Origin: Sweltsa coloradensis
Taxonomy: Eukaryota > Arthropoda > Insecta > Plecoptera > Chloroperlidae
DNA length: 64,000 bases
Assembly (NCBI GenBank): GCA_024449915.1
Contig: JAMZAV010000320.1
Coordinates: 372,001-436,000 of the forward strand
Direction of reading: 5' to 3'
The notes beneath the pieces are model-generated. The model made no database searches. It saw only the letters and a list, made by a program, of their open reading frames with translations, and was not told the DNA's origin. Both the position numbers and the translations under genes were made by a program. Shown piece by piece: positions 58,330 through 64,000 of this stretch (positions are counted from its first letter, which is position 1; every line of letters starts with the position of its first letter).

Positions 58330-61300
58330 TTTATTCTATTTAATTGGTATATTTTCAGAGTGATTAGTGGTTCTTCCATTTTCAAATCAACCAAAAATAA
58401 TAAAAAATTGGTGACCATCTCCGATTTGGAATAATTTTTGGCAATGTACTTTGTGACAATGATATCATCATCCCCACTTTTTTTTGTTTTTTCGGTCAAG
58501 TAGTTTCAGAAGATACTCAGGGCTATACCAATTTGTAAGTCCGCATCTTCCGAGCGGCGGGAAAATTCCACGTTTTCCTAAATAAATTGTTGACTCCATC
58601 AAGCTATAATGTTGAGTGATCGCTTGATGAAAGTTAATTTAAATATCTATCCAACTACAGTAAAACAATTGATTCTTTTACATCCAAGCAAAATTTATTG
58701 TGAATAATACATTCTGAGTCAAAGGTCAATATCATAAAAGACTCCATCTTGGATTTAGTTCAAATTTGGTATAAGGTTTTGTTGCTTAAACATACTTTTC
58801 AATTGCCCTAAAAATTCAGGTTGGGCCCTTATAAAAACAAAAATACATCAATTGAAGGGTAATATGGACCTATTGTTGTAGTTCGTATGTCTATTTTACC
58901 ACATTAGAAGTTTTTGTACTCAAGTTACATGATAAACGTATAAACGATGTTTTGTGATCTTTTTTTTGTTATTTTACAATATTATGTGCATTATGCATAA
59001 TATTCCTTCTTCAATACTACTGGGTATGTTTTCCCTTCGGCTAGCTTACCAATTACTTCAGGAACCTTGCATTAGCATTCTCGTTATCTGCTTCACTTGC
59101 ATTTCGGGTACTGTAGGTACGTCCAGTTGATCTCCCTGTTCCACACGTTGCAAGTGAGGACTTCACTTACAGGCAAGGTTAGTTCATCATCTTAGATGGG
59201 AAATGTAAACGATTGAGAAGGTCCATGTGGAATAAGATAAACCGTACTTTTTTACTTCATTTGTACAGAGATTTTGTTAAATGAAACCAAGCCCGCATTG
59301 CTGACCATAATGACTGAAACAAAATCTTTTAATTTCTTCAGTGCAAATGGTGGTCTTCGAGGTGTGAGTGGTGATGCCGGTCGAAAGGTTGATAGACTGA
59401 TCGTTCGGGGCGATGTTGAAAACTTTCCTAACGGCTTAATGTGTTTAGGGATGGTTCAGAGATTTTGGCACAAATACGCATGTTATGGGGGCTGGCGTGT
59501 TTCCGAATGCTTGGAGGAACTGAACCTTGCATTCATAGAGCCTTCTCTGTTAGTTTTCGATTTCTTCATTTGGAACAGATATACAAAAATGCTACTTGTT
59601 AACTTTCTTTTTGCCACAAACAGATCTTTGGTGTCAAAATCTGATTATTATCAGGCCTTTGTGCAAACTTGCTCTGGGCTGCCACGCGTTTGACGTGCTC
59701 CACCCACGTCCGTCGCATGGCCTTTGCCATAGAATGTGGCAAAAAATGCCACTCTGCTGATATCTTGAAGTCCCATTTCATGGAGCAAATGTTTTGGAAA
59801 ATTTCTTTTATTCTTATACTGGGGAGGCGAGCCCATGCAGAAAAGTAAAAAATTGGTTACTTAAATTTTGCCAATTTTCTCAGCAAGTAGAGGGTAGTTA
59901 GGCTTTTTGGAATGTGTGCACAGCGACAGTGTCATGTATGAGAGGAATCAGAAATGAACACCACACTGAGATGTTTAAGAGTGGGTTTGTCAGCTTGGAT
60001 GTAAGAAGACGTTGGTCCTGTGCCGTGATGGGTTCGTCCTAGTGTTAATACAACAAGGGTGCAGCGTAGCCTGACTAGTATTTCCAGTAAATCCCTGGGC
60101 AGCATTTTGGATTACGCAGGAATAATTTTCAGCAAAGGTCTCCAGAAACTATCACTTCTCCAGCAGTAATGTTTTGCTTTTTTGTCTTCAATAAGCAGCT
60201 TCTGCTTTGCAATAAAATCATGGTTTGAAGAGCTTCAAACTTTTTCGACAAAACTGTCGATAAAGTCTCTAGCGGCTTTTGGAATTGTTTCCACATCACA
60301 TCGGTCCGTTGTCAGCCATTGTTTTGTATGTGCCATGTCTCATTAATTGTTCTTCCAAAGAGGTTTTCTAGGTCATGTTTAATTTTTTCTGTGCCTGGAC
60401 ACGAACGAGCACGAGTTGCCAATATGACAATAGTGTTGTAGATGGATTACAAATCATTTGAGCTAAGACTGATGATATGTTTTGAAAGTTTGTTCCTAGA
60501 TTCCGGCATGGGCATAAATGCATTTTACCTCCCAACAATCATCAACTGACATTTTGTGATGTACGGTACATAACACAAACGGCGTGTGTACCGATGCTCC
60601 TGGTAGGAATGCAATGGTTTGGACCTGAGCTTCGGCAAATTTGTAGAGAATCCCTATGCTTCGACTCATGGATACTTAGGTTTTATAGCCAAGTATATGT
60701 CGTTTAAATTAGCTAAATTTAGTCCTTTTTTGGTAGTGTTCTTTTTTCCCCGTTTATTCTTACCGATACTAGTCTTTTTCATTCCGGCATTAGTCTGCTC
60801 ACATCATCGTCTTGATAAAATCTTGGATGGCCTTGGCACTTCAACTGACAAAGTTTTTTTCCGGTTTGTGGATTTGGAGAAACAAGGATCCACTTCTCTC
60901 TACTAGTTTCTTGTTTCCTCACATATATTAGTTGCTCCAATTCTTCTTGCACTCTTCGTACACTCCAGGTTTTAGGAAGTACAGAAAGAACAGTTTTATC
61001 TTTTCACATCTTGGTTTTGTGGCAGAATTAAACTTTTCTTTCAGGTTGTAAAAGCATCGTGTTGTTACTTCTGTGCACTGTTCCTCTTCTGATGATTGAA
61101 TGAACAAGTATTCCCGAGCCGGCAAGTGATCATCTTTAGCTTTTTCTTATACTTGCGACTTTATTTTGGTTGAATTTTTCTCTTTGGGATGCCTGTACTT
61201 TTATTAGTTGTAGTCTAATTGGAGACTCACCCAAGCAAAGGGGTGGAAGAGAACTTGTACTATGATTTCTGATTGCAAAACTCTGTTGTACTACAAAGTC

Positions 61301-62750
61301 ATCATGCATGTGATGTTACCGTGGGAAATCACGTTTTCCTCAGGAGAGCGCAAACATACATTCTTTAGTGGTTCTGTGTATTTCACTCACATCTTTTATA
61401 GAGCTTTTCTACATGAAACACACATTGTTTTTCCCGGGTATAAGTTTAAATATATCTTTGACTTTCTACATCATCCAGAACGCCCTATTTCGCTTCTCTG
61501 AGACTTTTTCGTCTGGATTCTTGTGGATGCACTAAAAGTGGGTCACAACATGATGTTTTGTGATTGAGAAGAAATGTTTTAAAAATTTTGATACTCGTGA
61601 AGGCATACAAACACTTAATATATCGTCACAATTGAAGGTTACATGTAGTGATTCAGGGCGTATGCAATAAAGGCGTGGGCTCTCTTCTACAATCTCATGT
61701 TGCAATAATGCTGCATTTATGAATAGGAGGTGTCATCGACAGCGCATCAACAGCTTCTTGATGTATGAAACTCCATAGACACATGATTGAAAATGTGTGA
61801 AACCATGGAAACAACTAAAACACTTCTCTTAATGTCAAGCTTGTACCATATCACACTGCTTACATTGTTAATCGAGATGCTTAAATCAAATTTGGTACAT
61901 AAACTTCAATCAAAACATTGAACCCATAGCACAGAACTTCCTTCTCTTGCAACATTCAACTTTCACTGAAGTGGCATTATGAAGAAGATGGCAATGTAGA
62001 GTTTGAATTTGGCAATCCACAGACTTCTTAGAATATCACACACGGAGAATCCACTAATTTTGGGTTTTCTAGTAGACCTAGTATTGTAAACTTAGGAAGG
62101 GCATGCAGATGCCATTGATTATCGTAGACAATTTTTAAAATTCATACTATTAAAAATCCTACACTACTACTCCCCCCCTTATAATTATGCAACACCTAAT
62201 AATGAAAATGTGCATAAACAATATAGTACTACCTACTTTAAATAATCTGTGCATGTTCATGGTTTAATCAACTATAACAGAAAATTTGTTGTGCCCAACC
62301 TGAATTTTTTGTGGCACTTGAAAGTAGGTTTAAGCAACACTATTCCAAATCTGAACTAATCCAAGATGGACTTTTTATGCATATTGACCTTTGACCTCGA
62401 CATGCATTATTCACAATAATTTTTGTTTGTGTAAAATTACTCAATTATTTTATTGTAGTTGGATAATATTTAAATTAACTTTCATTCAATCTATCACTCA
62501 CCATTATAGCTTCATGAGTCAACTTTATGAAGAAACCGAGTGGATTTTCGCGGCGCTCGGAGACTGCGGACTTAAATTGGTAGCCCTGTAATCTCTGAAA
62601 CTACTCGACACGAAAAAAAAATGTTTTAAAAAAAATGGGTATGATTATATCATTGCCACAATTACATGTGCCCAAAATTATTCAAATCGGAGATAGTGAC
62701 CGAAAATGATTTGTTGATTTGACATGGAACGACACTAGTATAAATAAATC
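58330..62750 (-). mobile_element. 4.4-kb DNA transposon with about 450-bp terminal inverted repeats
   Basis: The left arm (about 58330-58830) and right arm (about 62290-62750) are inverted copies over their whole length. Shared blocks are AGTAGTTTCAGA, AAGTCCGCA-TCTCCGAGCG, AGTTAATTTAAATAT, CAAAGGTCAATAT and AAATTCAGGTTGGGC. Exact termini and target duplication could not be fixed. The interior holds the minus-strand transposase-like pseudogene. Confidence 0.75.
59600..61130 (-). pseudogene. Decayed transposase-like gene of an uncharacterised repeat-associated family
   Basis: On the minus strand, blocks appear in order: NLKEKFNSATK (about 61050), DDDVSRLMPE*KRLVSV (about 60800), NLNDIYLAIK (about 60700), a FAE ... 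GASVHTPFVLCTVHHK-like block (about 60600), PQYKNKRNF (about 59810), HFFATFYGKG (about 59740) and RPDNNQILTP (about 59630). I recall these from large uncharacterised proteins in cnidarian and arthropod genomes (DEVSRMMPGKKD..., SQYKNRKNF, WHFFATSHGKG). Frameshifts and stops break every block. Position inside long TIRs suggests it was the transposase. The superfamily is not known to me. Confidence 0.6.
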
Positions 62751-62759
62751 GTTAATATG

Positions 62760-64000
62760 GGTCTTCTTCCATTTGTTTCTCTATTTTTGAAGTTGTTTTT
62801 TTAAAATTCCTTTTTCTTGGAAAAAACTGTGGTGAAAAGTTGGACGAGTGTTGTGGTAGTGCTCAGGGTAGGGATTGCCGTGTTGTATTCAATCAAACTA
62901 AAAGTGAATTAAATAAGTCCAGAAAACTATTCCGCGCCCAAAACTAAGTAAACACATAAATGAAGTTCATTAGAAAAAGGAAATCATAAACTGATGTTAA
63001 TGTAAAATAACATTCCCGTCAAATAGAGATTATACCCGGTACCTGGTACGCCTACTTGATGCTAATTTCGATACACCTTTGCCACCTATTAGATGTTATT
63101 GTGTTACATCTAGGCTATGGGCCTAGGCAGAACACAAATGGCCTAGGCCTTGTGTGCCCACCTTATTAGATGTTATCCGTTGCTGTTGAATCTGGCCTGT
63201 GAGCACCAGACATAAAGTCAGTAGGTGTGTGGCCTGCAGGCTAGGGCCTAGGGCAACACAAGCCTATGTTTAGTGCCCATTGCCCCCTTATTAGATATTT
63301 TATCCGTGGGGCTGTGTGTGGTGACATCTAGGCCCTGTGAACAAGAACATAAAGTAGGCTTGCCTGCAGGCGTATGGGGGCAAACCACGAGGCCTAGCCT
63401 ATATTGCAAGGCATAATACTTTTAGTCGACTTTCATGCTAATCTACTACTAGGCTACAGTATGGTGTTGGAGGTGACTCACATAGTCTTAGGTCTGTACA
63501 AGACATGGCAACTATCTGTAGCTATTTAAATGTGTATGTGGCCTTTGCTTACGATGTAGGACAGGTCTATTACAACTGTCTACTCTAGTTCTACATCTAA
63601 CACACTGAAACAGTGTGAGACATCCCAATGCAGGCTGATGCTTTTGATGTAACTTTAGTGAAGATTGATGACTGAATGAGGTTCAGATGCTACCCCGCAA
63701 TGTGGCAGATTTGTTGACAAGAGCGGTGTTTAGATCTTGTTTTCTGGCCCAAGCAGGGTTTCTTGGGGCCAAGAATACAGTCTTATTTAAGAATCTTGCC
63801 GCACGCGGAAGGTCTGGGGTTGCCATGCATATTCTTGTTAGAATCTGCCAAAAATCTTGCCAAGATATTGCTTGTCAAGAATCTTGCAATCTGTTTCAGA
63901 TAAATACAGAACAATATCTTATTGTGCCTATTTTCCTATATTTTTATTTGTTTATTCTTTGCCAAGAGAATTCTGTGGTCAAGCAGGGGTGCGTTGGCAG
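62760..64000. other. No gene seen; degenerate repeats at the end
   Basis: 63060-63420 has three loose repeats of CTTATTAGATGTTATCCGT with nearby GGCCTAGG words. 63728-63895 has CTTGCCAAGA-like words. No reading frame with a domain. Confidence 0.35.

Noticed and set aside
59274..59693. 139-codon plus-strand frame
   Set aside because: It runs antisense to the recognisable transposase-like remnants and has no domain of its own.

Overview
This is nuclear DNA from an animal. The evidence is split coding exons with GT/AG introns, AT-rich non-coding DNA, non-LTR retrotransposon and DNA-transposon debris, and a 5S-rRNA-derived SINE. No bacterial features are present. The very high density of TAGGCCTA-type words, the SINE type and the mix of hAT-like elements suggest a marine invertebrate, possibly an echinoderm or related deuterostome. 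That placement is inference only.

Two protein-coding genes are recognisable by sequence. (1) A Rap1 small GTPase lies on the + strand. Four coding exons (16900-17082, 19863-19991, 20998-21150, 24327-24416) join in frame to a complete 184-residue protein with all G motifs, a polybasic tail and a CAAX box. (2) A TEX264-like ER-phagy receptor/GyrI-like membrane protein lies on the - strand. Its exons are 52812-53066, 48798-49016 and 41769-41894 or beyond. All splice junctions are phase 0, and the 3' end is interrupted by a probable frameshift. The two genes converge. Upstream of TEX264, on the opposite strand, are two candidate first exons of unidentified genes: a weak one at 53707-53719 and a well-formed one at 54593-54679. 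This suggests a divergent promoter region around 53.1-54.6 kb.

Most of the rest is mobile DNA. Layout: 1-7.2 kb, sparse, with a broken hAT-like end and a GGAAC-rich patch; 7.25-8.04 kb, a three-copy tandem repeat of about 258 bp; 12.9-15.7 kb, a hAT-type MITE followed by three large palindromic elements, one made of two head-to-head tRNA-like sequences; 16.9-24.4 kb, Rap1, with a TA-flanked element in its first coding intron and a hAT element (perfect 8-bp TSD) just before its last exon; 27.5-35 kb, hAT-like MITEs, a fold-back element, and a TTAA-flanked element carrying a SINE and a hAT element; 39.5-49 kb, a hAT MITE, then TEX264 introns holding a three-level nest of transposons and a TA-flanked TIR element carrying a segment also found at 53.5 kb; 49-52.6 kb, LINE fragments, the largest inserted in a MULE-like element with 9-bp TSD; 57-57.6 kb, a hAT-like element and a CAAGATCTTGG-rich patch; 58.3-62.8 kb, a 4.4-kb element with inverted terminal repeats of about 450 bp around the decayed minus-strand remains of a transposase-like protein.

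Every call was made by eye. Exon joins and TSDs were read base by base, while family names rest on recognised motifs.
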